From Sphaerochaeta pleomorpha str. Grapes (GTDB taxonomy: Bacteria; Spirochaetota; Spirochaetia; Sphaerochaetales; Sphaerochaetaceae): DNA of 64,000 nucleotides. Numbering within the stretch: the first letter of the stretch is position 1; each line of letters starts with the position of its first letter. The translations under genes were made by a program, and so were the position numbers. Shown piece after piece: positions 1 through 8,606 of this stretch. The DNA lies in contig NC_016633.1 of the NCBI RefSeq assembly GCF_000236685.1, positions 744,001 to 808,000 of the forward strand. The letters run 5' to 3'. The notes beneath the pieces are model-generated. The model made no database searches. It worked only from the letters and a program-made list of their open reading frames with translations, and was not told the DNA's origin.

Positions 1-308
1 GCAACGGCAAGGTTGGTAGCTGAGACGAAAACCGCTACCGAGACAGCCATCCCGGCAAGGGATATTTCAACGAGGTTCCTTGGCCGGAAATTGGTACAGT
101 AAGAGGCCCCTGCGATACAGAATACCAGATAGGTAGCTGTACTGATCGACGTGGCAATACCGATTTTATCGGCGGTCAAACCGAAAAAAGCCTTCAGATG
201 GTATACCATAGCCAAATTGACCATCGCAATGGTCAACTGGGCGATAAAGGATGAAATATTCAATACCCAAAACTGTATGGATGCAGTCTTTTCTTTTGTG
301 AATTCCAT
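1..308 (-). CDS. MFS transporter, N-terminal part (runs off left edge)
   Basis: The first 102 codons of a leftward gene are present; the rest lies outside the window. The start is the ATG at 308-306, preceded by GGGAG six bases upstream. The protein begins MEFTKEKTASIQFWVLNI and then shows three hydrophobic segments separated by short polar turns (around residues 12-35, 48-68 and 80-102), with the motif FFGLTADKIG between the first two. This is the usual first-helices pattern of a major facilitator transporter, with the A-like loop reduced. Substrate cannot be inferred from this fragment. It is divergent from the DUF212 gene to its right. The call rests on topology and sequence flavour only. 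Confidence 0.6.
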   Translation of the reverse strand, partial: MEFTKEKTASIQFWVLNISSFIAQLTIAMVNLAMVYHLKAFFGLTADKIGIATSISTATYLVFCIAGASYCTNFRPRNLVEISLAGMAVSVAVFVSATNLAV

Positions 309-402
309 GAAACTCTCCCGGTAGCAAAGGTATAGCAACTTTATACCCACTTGAGCAAGAAGTATCCTTGCGCAAGGGAAAAAAAGTAGGTAGTGTAAGA
401 TC

Positions 403-867
403 ATGAACAACGATATCCTGCATAACATACCTTTTATTGCGGCTGCCTTGGCCGTTATTATCGCACAGGCTTCGAAACCCTTCATAAACGCAATCGTTGA
501 CCACCGATTTGACTGGTCACTGCTCCATAGTACCGGCAGCATGCCTTCAAGCCATACAGCGGGAGTCATTGCCCTTTTGACCGGTATAGGAATGACCGAA
601 GGGATCGGGACTGTAGATTTTGCCATTTCCATGACCTTTGCCGCGATTGTCATCCACGATGCCATGGGAGTGCGTAGGGAAGCTGGAAAACAGGCAGAGG
701 TCATCAATGAATGGAGCCGCATCCTCAGTGATCTCCACAGGGAAGGCCAATTCACCCCGGAAAACCTCAAGACTATGCTGGGTCACTCATTCAGCCAGGT
801 TGTCGGGGGGATTGTCGTAGGCCTTGTCGTAGGGTTCTCGATAACAGGATACATTCTCGCCCACTAA
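403..867 (+). CDS. DUF212 / divergent PAP2 family membrane protein (YuiD-like)
   Basis: A 154-residue integral membrane protein of the DUF212 family, related to Bacillus YuiD and distantly to PAP2 phosphatases. Recognisable family features are the MPSSHTAG motif (about residues 47-54), corresponding to the PSGH motif of PAP2 enzymes, and the block HDAMGVRREAGKQ (about 85-97). Hydrophobic segments lie at roughly 8-25, 52-65, 72-88 and 131-152. The family's reaction is not established; phosphatase activity on lipid phosphates is only suggested by the motif. It stands alone between a divergent MFS gene and the amino-acid binding proteins. The ribosome binding site before ATG 403 is weak. Confidence 0.85.
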   Translation: MNNDILHNIPFIAAALAVIIAQASKPFINAIVDHRFDWSLLHSTGSMPSSHTAGVIALLTGIGMTEGIGTVDFAISMTFAAIVIHDAMGVRREAGKQAEVINEWSRILSDLHREGQFTPENLKTMLGHSFSQVVGGIVVGLVVGFSITGYILAH

Positions 868-875
868 AGGTTTTC

Positions 876-904
876 TTGACTTTTTGGCTAGGGAAAGGCA
901 TTAT
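876..904 (+). promoter_or_regulatory. sigma70-type promoter for the first binding-protein gene
   Basis: TTGACT at 876-881 and CATTAT at 899-904 are separated by exactly 17 bases, about 48 bases before the ATG of the binding-protein gene at 952. No ARG-box-like sequence overlaps it, unlike the promoter of the second binding-protein gene. Confidence 0.6.
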
Positions 905-951
905 CCAGAAGGTTGCAGGAATTTACATAATTTCAGGAAGGAAGAAATAGC

Positions 952-1701
952 ATGAAAAAAGCAGGTATGTTTTTGGCCATTGCATTGGTCAGTATTGGAT
1001 GTTTGTTCGCAGGCGGGACAAAAGAAGCAAAGAATGGGTATGTTTTCGCCGCCGATGCCACCTGGCCTCCCCTCGAATTCGTCGACAATGGCACTCTGAC
1101 CGGTTTTGAAGTTGAATTGATGCCTCTCATCGGCGAGAAAGTCGGTGTTCCCATGACCGTGAAAAACATCCCCTGGGATACTATTTTCGCAGGTCTTGCC
1201 AATGGGGCCTATGACGGAGTCTCTTCAGGCGTAACGGTTACCGAGGAACGCAAGAATTCCATGGACTTCTCTACCCCAATCCTCCAGGCAGGTCAGGTGG
1301 TAATCATCCGCACAACTGACAAATCGACAGTCAAGGGCATTGAAAACCTTACCGGGAAAAAGATCGGTGTCCAGATCGGAACTACCGGTGATTTTGCTTT
1401 GGAAAACTACCAGGTCACCAAGAAAGTCTATGATGACATCGGACTGGCCATCGAAGACCTGTTGAACGGCAATCTCGATGCTGCTGTATGTGATTCCCTC
1501 ATTGCCAGTGATTTCGTGCTTGCCAATGCCAACTATAGCAGCAAACTGACGGTAGCCGGCGAACCCTTCACCCAGGAAGATATCGCCATTGCAGTGAAGA
1601 AAGGAAATACAGAATTGCTCAATCTGGTCAACAAAGGCCTGCAGATGATGAAAGACGATGGGTCTTTCGATGCCTTGAAGCAGAAATGGAATCTTCTGTA
1701 A
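952..1701 (+). CDS. amino-acid ABC transporter substrate-binding protein (SBP family 3), copy 1
   Basis: A 249-residue periplasmic binding protein of the SBP_bac_3 family that should capture a polar or basic amino acid and present it to an ABC permease. An N-terminal signal peptide (residues 1-21) ends in GCLFAGGTKEA; a cysteine lies in it, so lipidation is possible but the lipobox is poor. Family signatures are WPPLEFVDNG, DTIFAGLANGAYD, VTVTEERK, MDFSTPIL and IGVQIGTTGD. It is closely related along its whole length to the next gene, suggesting a tandem duplication. GGAAGGAAG precedes the start, and a strong terminator follows. The permease and ATPase that probably serve it are at 6186-7779. 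Confidence 0.9.
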   Translation: MKKAGMFLAIALVSIGCLFAGGTKEAKNGYVFAADATWPPLEFVDNGTLTGFEVELMPLIGEKVGVPMTVKNIPWDTIFAGLANGAYDGVSSGVTVTEERKNSMDFSTPILQAGQVVIIRTTDKSTVKGIENLTGKKIGVQIGTTGDFALENYQVTKKVYDDIGLAIEDLLNGNLDAAVCDSLIASDFVLANANYSSKLTVAGEPFTQEDIAIAVKKGNTELLNLVNKGLQMMKDDGSFDALKQKWNLL

Positions 1702-1724
1702 GCCTTTCGCTACATCTTTTCCAG

Positions 1725-1745
1725 GGGGACTTCGGTCCCCTTTTT
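1725..1745 (+). terminator. intrinsic terminator after binding protein 1
   Basis: The perfect stem GGGGAC / GTCCCC closes on a stable TTCG tetraloop and is followed directly by five T residues (1741-1745). Confidence 0.9.
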
Positions 1746-1767
1746 CTTTGCTGCAGGGCAGAAACAA

Positions 1768-1785
1768 TATGAATTTTTATGCATA
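1768..1785 (+). promoter_or_regulatory. ARG-box-like operator, upstream half
   Basis: TATGAATTTTTATGCATA matches all 18 positions of the ArgR/AhrC box pattern TNTGNATWWWWATNCANW as I remember it. It sits 42 bases (four helical turns) before a second, weaker box at 1810-1827. Binding by an ArgR-type repressor is inferred; no such regulator gene lies in the window. Confidence 0.55.
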
Positions 1786-1800
1786 TTTATTCCTATATAC

Positions 1801-1830
1801 TTGACATATAATGTATGATTATGCAATATT
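1801..1830 (+). promoter_or_regulatory. promoter with overlapping second ARG-box-like site
   Basis: TTGACA at 1801-1806 is a perfect -35. A weak -10 (CAATAT, 1825-1830) follows at 18 bases. The box core TGTATGATTATGCA (1812-1825), one mismatch from the ARG-box core, lies between and over these elements, so a bound repressor would occlude the promoter. Confidence 0.5.
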
Positions 1831-1856
1831 TCGTATATCTCAAGGAGAAAACCAAT

Positions 1857-2639
1857 ATGAAAAAAATTGCAATTGTATTACTTGCTTTGTTGCTTTGCTG
1901 TACCTCAGTCGTATTTGCCCAAGGCCAGAAAGAGACCGGCGAGCAGAATTCCTATGTATTTGCTGCCAACTGTGCTTGGCCTCCCCTTGAATTCGTTGAC
2001 GAGAACGGGGATGTCGTAGGATTTGAAATCGACCTGGTCAACGAAATTGCCAAGCTTACCGGCAAAACCATCACGATCAGAAACGTTGCCTGGGACGGCA
2101 TATTTGCCGGGCTGGCCAACGGTGCCTATAATGCAGTTGCCTCAGGGGTATCCGTCACTGAGGAAAGAAAGCCTTCCATGGACTTCTCCACCCCGATCAT
2201 GACCATCACCCAGGCTATCATTGCACCAAAGTCGGTTAATGACCTCATCGATGTCACCTCTTTGCATGGCAAAACCGTCGGCGTACAGCTTGGAACCACC
2301 GGCCATATCTACTTCGAGGATTACCTTAAGGCAAACCCGAAGGCAAATATCAACGTAATGGCCTATGATGAAATCGGATTCGGCGTAGAAGATCTTCTCA
2401 ATGGCAATCTCGACTGTGTAGTTACGGACTCTGTCATCGCAAGTGACTATGTCCTTGCCAATGCAAACTATTCAGGCAAACTCCATGTCACGGGAACTGC
2501 CAGCAACGTTGGCGAACCGATTGCGATTGCAATCAAGAAAGGTGATGCAGCCCTCTTGAAACTGGTAAATGACAGTCTCGTAACCTTGGAAAAGAACGGG
2601 ACCATGCAGAGTTTGAGAACCAAGTGGAATATTCTCTAG
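1857..2639 (+). CDS. amino-acid ABC transporter substrate-binding protein (SBP family 3), copy 2
   Basis: A 260-residue periplasmic solute-binding protein, paralogous to the gene at 952. I start it at ATG 1857 because AAGGAG lies nine bases upstream and the signal peptide MKKIAIVLLALLLCCTSVVFA follows; in-frame ATGs at 1815 and 1821 would add a non-signal-like stretch. Family blocks are WPPLEFVDENG, DGIFAGLANGAYN, VSVTEERK, MDFSTPIM and VGVQLGTTGH. The ligand-pocket region differs modestly from copy 1, so the two may serve different amino acids through the same transporter. An ARG-box-like promoter precedes it, which hints at arginine-responsive control. A terminator follows. Confidence 0.9.
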   Translation: MKKIAIVLLALLLCCTSVVFAQGQKETGEQNSYVFAANCAWPPLEFVDENGDVVGFEIDLVNEIAKLTGKTITIRNVAWDGIFAGLANGAYNAVASGVSVTEERKPSMDFSTPIMTITQAIIAPKSVNDLIDVTSLHGKTVGVQLGTTGHIYFEDYLKANPKANINVMAYDEIGFGVEDLLNGNLDCVVTDSVIASDYVLANANYSGKLHVTGTASNVGEPIAIAIKKGDAALLKLVNDSLVTLEKNGTMQSLRTKWNIL

Positions 2640-2663
2640 GCCAAACCCTGTTATTACACCACA

Positions 2664-2688
2664 GAAAGCCGCCTTCGGGCGGTTTTTA
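2664..2688 (+). terminator. intrinsic terminator after binding protein 2
   Basis: CCGCC TTCG GGCGG (2669-2682), extended by A-T pairs on the outside, is followed by TTTTT. Confidence 0.9.
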
Positions 2689-2763
2689 TTTGTTACGAGT
2701 CAAATAATACAAAAAAGATTCTCTATCTGGAATCATCATATCCAATCATATATACTCTCACCC

Positions 2764-5355
2764 ATGGAAACGAACACCCTCTGGCTTACCGATACAGGCT
2801 TTCAGGCACAAGGCACCGATACCTGGGAAACACAATTTTTGGACAATCCCATGGAAACACTGTTTTCCTACTGTGCAAAGGAAACTCCGGATATTCCCAG
2901 TCTCCGCTATCTTATCCAGATTGCAAACATCTTTTTGGAAACAGCCTCCAGCCAGAGCGACATTGAACTTACCAGGGCAAAGAAGGCAATCCCCCTGGAC
3001 AATGCCGCACAGGAATCCCTGCTAGCTTCAGTTCCCTTGTGCGAAGGAACCGAACAGGTTACACCACAATGGCTTTCTTTGATGTGGGATGCCTGCAATG
3101 GGTATCTACGCAGCAAGCTGGAGAAGGAAGACTGTAGCGTTGAGGCTTGCATTGCACGATACCGTCCCGATCTCCATATTGCGGGAAGATTGTATTTTCA
3201 CTTGGTTGAAAATCCCGAAACACCCTACCCTTTCGCATTTCTCTGTACCTACGCAACCAAGCTTGGCACCGAGATCCGCCACATGCCCCTCAAATATGCA
3301 CTTGAGGAGTTCAAGGGAGACAATGAACGACTGCTCCACCTGATGGGATCACTATTCAAGGCATCCGGAGAAAGCAGTTTCATCTCTTCCCTCATGGAAA
3401 GCGGGGAACTCTTCAGCCCAATCAAGCTAACCAATGGAGAAGCCTATACCTTTCTCAAGGAAACCCCTATGTACCGGGAATGCGGCATAGGGTGCAGGAT
3501 TCCCCAATGGTGGAAAAACAGGCATTTCACCAGCAAGACAAACCTCACCATAGGGACGAAGGCAAAATCCCTTCTCGGGCTCGACAGCCTCCTATCGTAT
3601 GAGGTATCCCTACAACTCAATGGACAGGATATTTCGATAGAGGAATTGCAGCAATTGCTTTTAGAGCAGGATGGACTGCGTCTTTTCAAAGGGAAGTGGG
3701 TGGAAGTCGACCATGGGCAACTTGAGAAAACCCTCTTTCAGTATCTTGAATTGCAGTCGCGCCTCGGCGAAGGAATTACGCTCCGCCAATGGATGCAAAT
3801 GCAACAAGGCAATGCAGAGGATGCCTTTCTCAAAAAAGTATTGGCCGAGGAATCGCTCGGGATCGAGATGGGCACCTGGCTGGATCAATTCGCCTCCCAT
3901 TCCCTTGTCAATGCAGGCTCCATAGCCGTTGGCGAAGATTTCAAGGCAACCTTGCGCCCCTACCAGGGACAAGGACTAAGCTGGATACATTCCATGCTTT
4001 CCATGGGTTTCGGGGCTTGTCTGGCTGATGATATGGGACTGGGTAAGACAATCCAGGTGCTTGCGCTTCTCCAGCACGCCCTGAAACAGGGAACTTTAAA
4101 AAATGTTTTGCTGGTTGTACCTGCTTCACTAGTCGGCAACTGGCAGAAAGAAGCGGCCAAGTTTGCCCCTGAACTCAAGGTGATTACCCTGCATGCCTGT
4201 GAGGAAAAACTGGCAAGCACCGATTGCACGAAAGAAGCCCTGTATATCACCACCTACGCAATGGTTTCCAGTCGCAAAGCGATCAGTGACACATTCTGGG
4301 ACATTCTGATACTCGACGAAGCCCAGGCAATCAAGAACCCCGGCACAAAACAGACAAAGGCCATCAAGGCCCTACCGTGCAGGAACCGCATTGCATTGAC
4401 AGGCACCCCTGTTGAAAACAGCCTCTCAGACCTTTGGTCGCTGTTCGACTTCCTCAATCCGGGACTGCTTGGCACCAAAAAGCAATTTTCCATGATCAGC
4501 GACCGTTTGAAGGACCATCCACAACGGTATGCTTTGCTTCGATCAGCCATTGCCCCTTTCATTCTCCGCCGATGCAAGACTGACAGGAAAATCATAGCAG
4601 ACCTTCCGCAAAAGATTGAGAGCGAAGTTTCAGTCCACCTTGCAGCCAGACAGATAGTCCTCTACAAGGATGTCATTGCAAATCTGGAAAAAGCCATTGC
4701 CGAGGTTGAGGGGATCAAGAAAAAAGGGTTGGTATTATCTACGATCCTCAAATGCAAACAGATTTGCAACCACCCCTCGCAATTTCTCGGGATTCCCGAT
4801 TTCAAGGAGAATGCCAGCGGGAAATTCAATGTACTGAGACAGATTTCAGAGACTGTGGCCTCTCGACATGAAAAAATGCTGGTATTTACCCAGTTCCAGG
4901 AAATGACAGCCCCCCTGGCCGCATTTCTCGAAACGATCTTCAAAGTCCCCGGTGGAATAATCGACGGGAAGGTAGACCCAAAGAAACGGGGTGACCTGGT
5001 AGAGCAATTCAACAGTGAGCGTTACATCCCCTTCATGGTACTCTCCATCAAAGCGGGGGGAACCGGATTGAACCTGACAGGGGCAAACCATGTCATACAT
5101 TTCGACCGCTGGTGGAACCCCGCGGTAGAGAACCAAGCGACAGACAGGGCTTTCAGGATCGGACAAAGAAAAAACGTCAATGTCTATAAATTTACCAGCC
5201 AGGGTACCGTCGAGGAAAAAATCTCAGCCTTGATCGAGAGCAAGAAGGCTCTTCAGGAAGAGGTGATCGGTTCCTCGGACGGAGAGAGCTGGATGGCCAA
5301 GCTGGATGACAGGGCAATCCTGGATTTATTCCGTCTAGAAAAGGAGCAGTACTGA
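2764..5355 (+). CDS. SNF2-family helicase/ATPase
   Basis: An 863-residue SWI2/SNF2 DNA translocase. The first ~390 residues match nothing I recognise; such N-terminal regions are usual in bacterial SNF2 proteins of the YwqA type. The ATPase core shows motif I DDMGLGKTIQ (about 422-431), motif Ia VVPASLVGNW, motif II DEAQ (518-521), motif III ALTGTPVEN, and in the second RecA lobe the block SIKAGGTGLNLTGA with WWNPAVENQATDRAFRIGQ. It likely moves along duplex DNA and remodels protein-DNA complexes; a helicase activity in the strict sense is not expected. Its stop overlaps by one base the start of the SWIM-domain gene, a pairing also seen in Bacillus (ywqA-ywqB), so the two products probably act together. 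Confidence 0.93.
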   Translation: METNTLWLTDTGFQAQGTDTWETQFLDNPMETLFSYCAKETPDIPSLRYLIQIANIFLETASSQSDIELTRAKKAIPLDNAAQESLLASVPLCEGTEQVTPQWLSLMWDACNGYLRSKLEKEDCSVEACIARYRPDLHIAGRLYFHLVENPETPYPFAFLCTYATKLGTEIRHMPLKYALEEFKGDNERLLHLMGSLFKASGESSFISSLMESGELFSPIKLTNGEAYTFLKETPMYRECGIGCRIPQWWKNRHFTSKTNLTIGTKAKSLLGLDSLLSYEVSLQLNGQDISIEELQQLLLEQDGLRLFKGKWVEVDHGQLEKTLFQYLELQSRLGEGITLRQWMQMQQGNAEDAFLKKVLAEESLGIEMGTWLDQFASHSLVNAGSIAVGEDFKATLRPYQGQGLSWIHSMLSMGFGACLADDMGLGKTIQVLALLQHALKQGTLKNVLLVVPASLVGNWQKEAAKFAPELKVITLHACEEKLASTDCTKEALYITTYAMVSSRKAISDTFWDILILDEAQAIKNPGTKQTKAIKALPCRNRIALTGTPVENSLSDLWSLFDFLNPGLLGTKKQFSMISDRLKDHPQRYALLRSAIAPFILRRCKTDRKIIADLPQKIESEVSVHLAARQIVLYKDVIANLEKAIAEVEGIKKKGLVLSTILKCKQICNHPSQFLGIPDFKENASGKFNVLRQISETVASRHEKMLVFTQFQEMTAPLAAFLETIFKVPGGIIDGKVDPKKRGDLVEQFNSERYIPFMVLSIKAGGTGLNLTGANHVIHFDRWWNPAVENQATDRAFRIGQRKNVNVYKFTSQGTVEEKISALIESKKALQEEVIGSSDGESWMAKLDDRAILDLFRLEKEQY

Positions 5356-6080
5356 TGGGCAACTACCCCTATGACAATTCTTTTCCTTCCTACCACAGCA
5401 CCTCAGCTGCCGAGGTCAAGGCAAATGCGAGAAAAACCCTTGCCAAGAGCAAGAAAACCCTTCATCCGGTAATCTTGGAAGGCCGCACAATAGCAAAGAC
5501 CTGGTGGGGGAAAGCCTGGTGTAACAACCTTGAGCGATACAGCGATTATGCAAACCGCATAGGAAGGGGCCGGTCGTATGTCCGTAGCGGGGCTGTCTTG
5601 GATTTGCAGATGGAAAAAGGACTGATAAAGGCATTGGTGCAAGGTTCGCGTTCAAAACCCTACTCGGTAACGATAGGCATCGACGCGCTTTCCCCCATAC
5701 GTTGGGACGCTATTACAAAAGCTTGCTCCCATCGCATTGCATCCATGGATGCCTTGCTGGAGGGGCAATTTCCCCATGAACTGGAAATGCTATTTACCGA
5801 CCTATCCTATGGCCTTTTCCCGGCCCCCAAGGAAATCCATATCGACTGCAACTGCCCAGACTGGGCAATTCTCTGCAAGCATGCCGCAGCGGTGCTCTAT
5901 GCGGTAGGAAGCCGTCTTGACGAGGATCCCTTACATTTTTTCACGCTCCGTTCCATGGATTTCTCTGTTTTGCTACAAAGGACCGTTGAAGAAAAAAGTT
6001 CTCTCATGTTGCAGAATGCAGGTAAACCAAGCGCTCGAACGCTTCCTGAGGAGGTTGCAAGGAACCTGTTTGGCATGTAA
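5355..6080 (+). CDS. SWIM zinc-finger protein, partner of the SNF2 ATPase
   Basis: A 241-residue cytoplasmic protein with a SWIM zinc-binding motif, C165-x-C167-x6-C174-x-H176 (reading CNCPDWAILCKH). SWIM fingers bind DNA or protein partners. The N-terminal part contains the family block AKTWWGKAWCNNLERYSDYANR, here at about residues 47-68, typical of the YwqB-like proteins. The ATG shares its A with the TGA stop of the SNF2 gene and AAGGAG precedes it, so translation is coupled. Function is unknown beyond the association; DNA repair or chromatin remodelling is a guess from the partner. Confidence 0.88.
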   Translation: MGNYPYDNSFPSYHSTSAAEVKANARKTLAKSKKTLHPVILEGRTIAKTWWGKAWCNNLERYSDYANRIGRGRSYVRSGAVLDLQMEKGLIKALVQGSRSKPYSVTIGIDALSPIRWDAITKACSHRIASMDALLEGQFPHELEMLFTDLSYGLFPAPKEIHIDCNCPDWAILCKHAAAVLYAVGSRLDEDPLHFFTLRSMDFSVLLQRTVEEKSSLMLQNAGKPSARTLPEEVARNLFGM

Positions 6081-6097
6081 GGATACACTCGTTCCAT

Positions 6098-6115
6098 CAT
6101 GAATAAATATACATC
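6098..6115 (+). promoter_or_regulatory. ARG-box-like operator upstream of the permease
   Basis: CATGAATAAATATACATC has the complete 14-base core TGNATWWWWATNCA and closely resembles the Bacillus AhrC box. It starts 18 bases after the stop of the SWIM gene and 32 bases (three helical turns) before a second box. Confidence 0.55.
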
Positions 6116-6120
6116 CAACC

Positions 6121-6150
6121 TTGACAAAACATGTATAATTATGTAGTAAT
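6121..6150 (+). promoter_or_regulatory. promoter with second ARG-box-like site
   Basis: TTGACA at 6121-6126 is followed by the box core TGTATAATTATGTA (6132-6145; one mismatch). A -10 is less clear: AGTAAT at 6145-6150 is 18 bases from the -35. The layout of -35, box and -10 is nearly the same as at 1801-1830, with the shared string ATGTATNATTATG. Confidence 0.5.
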
Positions 6151-6185
6151 TGAAGTTGAATTTATTATTTTTACAGTGGGTTATA

Positions 6186-7046
6186 ATGGACAGACAAACA
6201 GACGATTTAGCCGATGCAAAACGAGAAGTTGCCAAAAAACGGGTGGTCTCGATAGACCCTACGGCAGTTAAGAAAAAAAACTTTACCATCCAGATGACCG
6301 ATGGTGTGCTTATACCACGCAAAGATGACGGCCATGTGCTCAATTCCTGGAGAATTACATTCTTCAGTGCTTTATTATTGCTTGCAGGCTTGGTTATTTT
6401 CAAACCAGATCCCTACCGTGATATTTTCATGGTCACTATCAAGGGGGCTCCGGTTACCTTTGAAGCTACGATCTTTGCAATATTAGGGGCAATTGTCATT
6501 GGAACCCTTACTGGGTTGGGCTCGGTCAGCAAACACCGTTGGGTCAATATGGTCAGCGGAGTGTACGTTGAACTTATCAGGGGAATCCCGCTACTGGTCC
6601 AATTGATATTCATCTACTATGCGATGGGAAGATTCTTCCACGTTGAAGGCATGGTTGCGGCAGTCATTGCCCTTTCGATTTGTTTCGGGGCCTATATGGG
6701 CGAAATTATCAGAGCCGGTATCCAGGCAATCCCAAAAGGACAGATGGAAGCGGCCATTGCCCTGGGCCTTACCCGAGGCCAGGCATTCCGGTATGTCATT
6801 CTTCCCCAGACGGTTAAAGTCGTCCTGCCTGCAATCGGAAACGAATTCATCTCCATGTTGAAAGACTCTTCGCTGGTATCGACGATTGCACTGAGTGATA
6901 TTCTCCGCAAAGGCCGGGAATATATTTCCCGGACCTTCCTATCATTGGAGACCATGTTGATCGTTGCCTTGATCTATCTGGTAATTACCCTCTTACTTTC
7001 CCGCCTCGTAGGTCTGCTCGAGGAAAGGTTGCACAAGAATGGCTAG
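6186..7046 (+). CDS. amino-acid ABC transporter permease (HisM/GlnP type)
   Basis: A 286-residue inner-membrane permease of a polar amino-acid uptake system. I choose ATG 6186 because the promoter lies at 6121-6150 and translation from the TTG at 6150 would start inside it. A cytoplasmic N-terminal tail of about 55 residues, longer than usual, precedes five or six membrane segments. The EAA loop that contacts the ATPase reads [21 protein letters not shown], starting near residue 187; [11 protein letters not shown] is also typical of the family. The ATPase gene overlaps its end by eight bases. No binding-protein gene lies in this operon, so the two at 952 and 1857 are the probable partners. 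Confidence 0.9.
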   Translation: MDRQTDDLADAKREVAKKRVVSIDPTAVKKKNFTIQMTDGVLIPRKDDGHVLNSWRITFFSALLLLAGLVIFKPDPYRDIFMVTIKGAPVTFEATIFAILGAIVIGTLTGLGSVSKHRWVNMVSGVYVELIRGIPLLVQLIFIYYAMGRFFHVEGMVAAVIALSICFGAYMGEIIRAGIQAIPKGQMEAAIALGLTRGQAFRYVILPQTVKVVLPAIGNEFISMLKDSSLVSTIALSDILRKGREYISRTFLSLETMLIVALIYLVITLLLSRLVGLLEERLHKNG

Positions 7047-7779
7047 AATACGAATAGAAAACCTTACAAAAGACTATATGACAGAAAATGAGCCGGTACG
7101 GGCTGTAAAGGATGCTAACCTGCTGGTAGAAAACGGCGAGGTCGTCGTTATTATCGGACCTTCGGGAAGCGGGAAAAGCACGCTCCTCAGGACGGTGAAC
7201 AAACTGGAAATCCCTACAAGCGGACATATTTTTATCGATGATGACGATGTCACAGACCCTGCGGTCGATTTAAGAAAGATCAGGGAAGAAGTCGGAATGG
7301 TATTCCAATCCTTCAATCTTTTTCCTCATCTCACTGCCTTGGAAAACATCACCCTTGCTCCGATCAAAGTCAAGAAAATCGGTAAAGCAGAGGCTGAGAA
7401 ACAAGGAAGGGAATTACTCAAACTGGTTGGATTGGAAGAAAAGGCCGATGTATATCCAAACCAGCTGTCAGGAGGACAGCAACAGAGAGTTGCCATAGCC
7501 CGTTCCCTTGCCATGAAACCCAAGGTAATGCTTTTTGACGAACCCACCAGTGCCTTGGACCCTGAAATGATTAAGGAAGTCTTGGATGTCATGCTCAAAC
7601 TGGCAAAGACCGGGATGACCATGCTTCTGGTCACCCATGAGATGGGGTTTGCAAGAGCTGCCGCGGACAAGGTGATTTTCATGGACGAAGGGGAAATCAT
7701 TGAGTCAGGGACACCTGAGCAGATGTTCTCCAATCCAAAAAGCGAACGTACAAAACTCTTTCTCGATCATATTCTCTAG
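7039..7779 (+). CDS. amino-acid ABC transporter ATP-binding protein (GlnQ/HisP type)
   Basis: A 246-residue ATPase that powers the permease encoded just upstream. It has Walker [10 protein letters not shown] (about 41-49), Q-loop [10 protein letters not shown], signature [12 protein letters not shown], Walker [15 protein letters not shown] and switch histidine in VTHEMGF, and ends without a regulatory domain, as usual for amino-acid importers. Its start lies inside the last codons of the permease gene, so the two are translationally coupled. A strong terminator follows, closing the operon. Confidence 0.95.
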   Translation: MARIRIENLTKDYMTENEPVRAVKDANLLVENGEVVVIIGPSGSGKSTLLRTVNKLEIPTSGHIFIDDDDVTDPAVDLRKIREEVGMVFQSFNLFPHLTALENITLAPIKVKKIGKAEAEKQGRELLKLVGLEEKADVYPNQLSGGQQQRVAIARSLAMKPKVMLFDEPTSALDPEMIKEVLDVMLKLAKTGMTMLLVTHEMGFARAAADKVIFMDEGEIIESGTPEQMFSNPKSERTKLFLDHIL

Positions 7780-7787
7780 AAAACAAA

Positions 7788-7812
7788 CCACAGGGCTTCG
7801 GCCCTGTTTTTT
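7788..7812 (+). terminator. intrinsic terminator after the amino-acid ABC operon
   Basis: CAGGGC TTCG GCCCTG (7791-7806) is followed by a T6 run at 7807-7812. Confidence 0.92.
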
Positions 7813-7934
7813 ATTATTCCTTGCAACCAAAATCCTTATTTCCTTGGTAAAAACCTACTAGTTGAAATTATTTGCAAATACCTGTTGTCTTTAATCCCCA
7901 AGGGACTGTAAGGTTTTCCCTAAGGAGCACCCTA

Positions 7935-8606
7935 ATGAAAACTGAAGAAAAATCATGGCTTGAACGCCATATTACCTTACATTCCTATGATGATGCGAAA
8001 GCTGAAAGAGCAAATGCAATGACTCACTTCGTTGGCACCCTTCTGGCGCTTGCCGCTTTGGTCATCATTTTTATAAGGTCTTCCCAGTTGCCAACGACTG
8101 CACTGAAAGCTGGCATGGTCATCTGGGGCCTCACCATGTTGTTGCTCTATAGTGCTTCAGCACTGTACCATTATCTTCCCCATGGGGATGCGAAACGCTT
8201 CTGCCGCATTCTCGACCACAGCAACATATATTTTCTGATAGCGGGTACCTACACCCCTATGATGATGTATATCGGTAGCCCAACTGCCTATAGGCTTCTT
8301 GCCTTGGTCTGGGGTATAGCTGTTTTGGGCATCATCTTCACCTTGGTTTTCTGGGGAAGACTCAGCGCCCTGCATGTAATGCTCTACCTGGCAATGGGCT
8401 GGCTTATCGTATTCTTCTGGAAAGATATCGCCCCTTTCATCCCTGAAGGTTTGATAACCTGGATTTTTGCCGCTGGTATCACCTACTCATTGGGGGTAAT
8501 TTTCTACGCAAACAAGAAAATCCCCCATTACCATGCAATATGGCATCTTTTCTGCATCGGGGGCAGTGCCATTTTCTTCATTGGATATATGCTTCTACTC
8601 TATTAG
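7935..8606 (+). CDS. hemolysin III / PAQR family membrane protein
   Basis: A 223-residue protein with seven predicted membrane segments, of the HlyIII/YqfA branch of the progestin-adipoQ receptor superfamily. The PAQR zinc-site motifs are visible: SALYHYLPH in the second segment, LDHSNIYFLIAGTYTP after it, and HAIWHLF near the C terminus. The true start is ATG 7935, eight bases after TAAGGAG; an upstream in-frame codon at 7872 has no such site. In spite of the family name, lysis is doubtful; membrane lipid homeostasis or ceramidase-like hydrolysis is discussed for relatives. The stop overlaps the stop of the convergent TlpA gene by three bases. Confidence 0.9.
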   Translation: MKTEEKSWLERHITLHSYDDAKAERANAMTHFVGTLLALAALVIIFIRSSQLPTTALKAGMVIWGLTMLLLYSASALYHYLPHGDAKRFCRILDHSNIYFLIAGTYTPMMMYIGSPTAYRLLALVWGIAVLGIIFTLVFWGRLSALHVMLYLAMGWLIVFFWKDIAPFIPEGLITWIFAAGITYSLGVIFYANKKIPHYHAIWHLFCIGGSAIFFIGYMLLLY

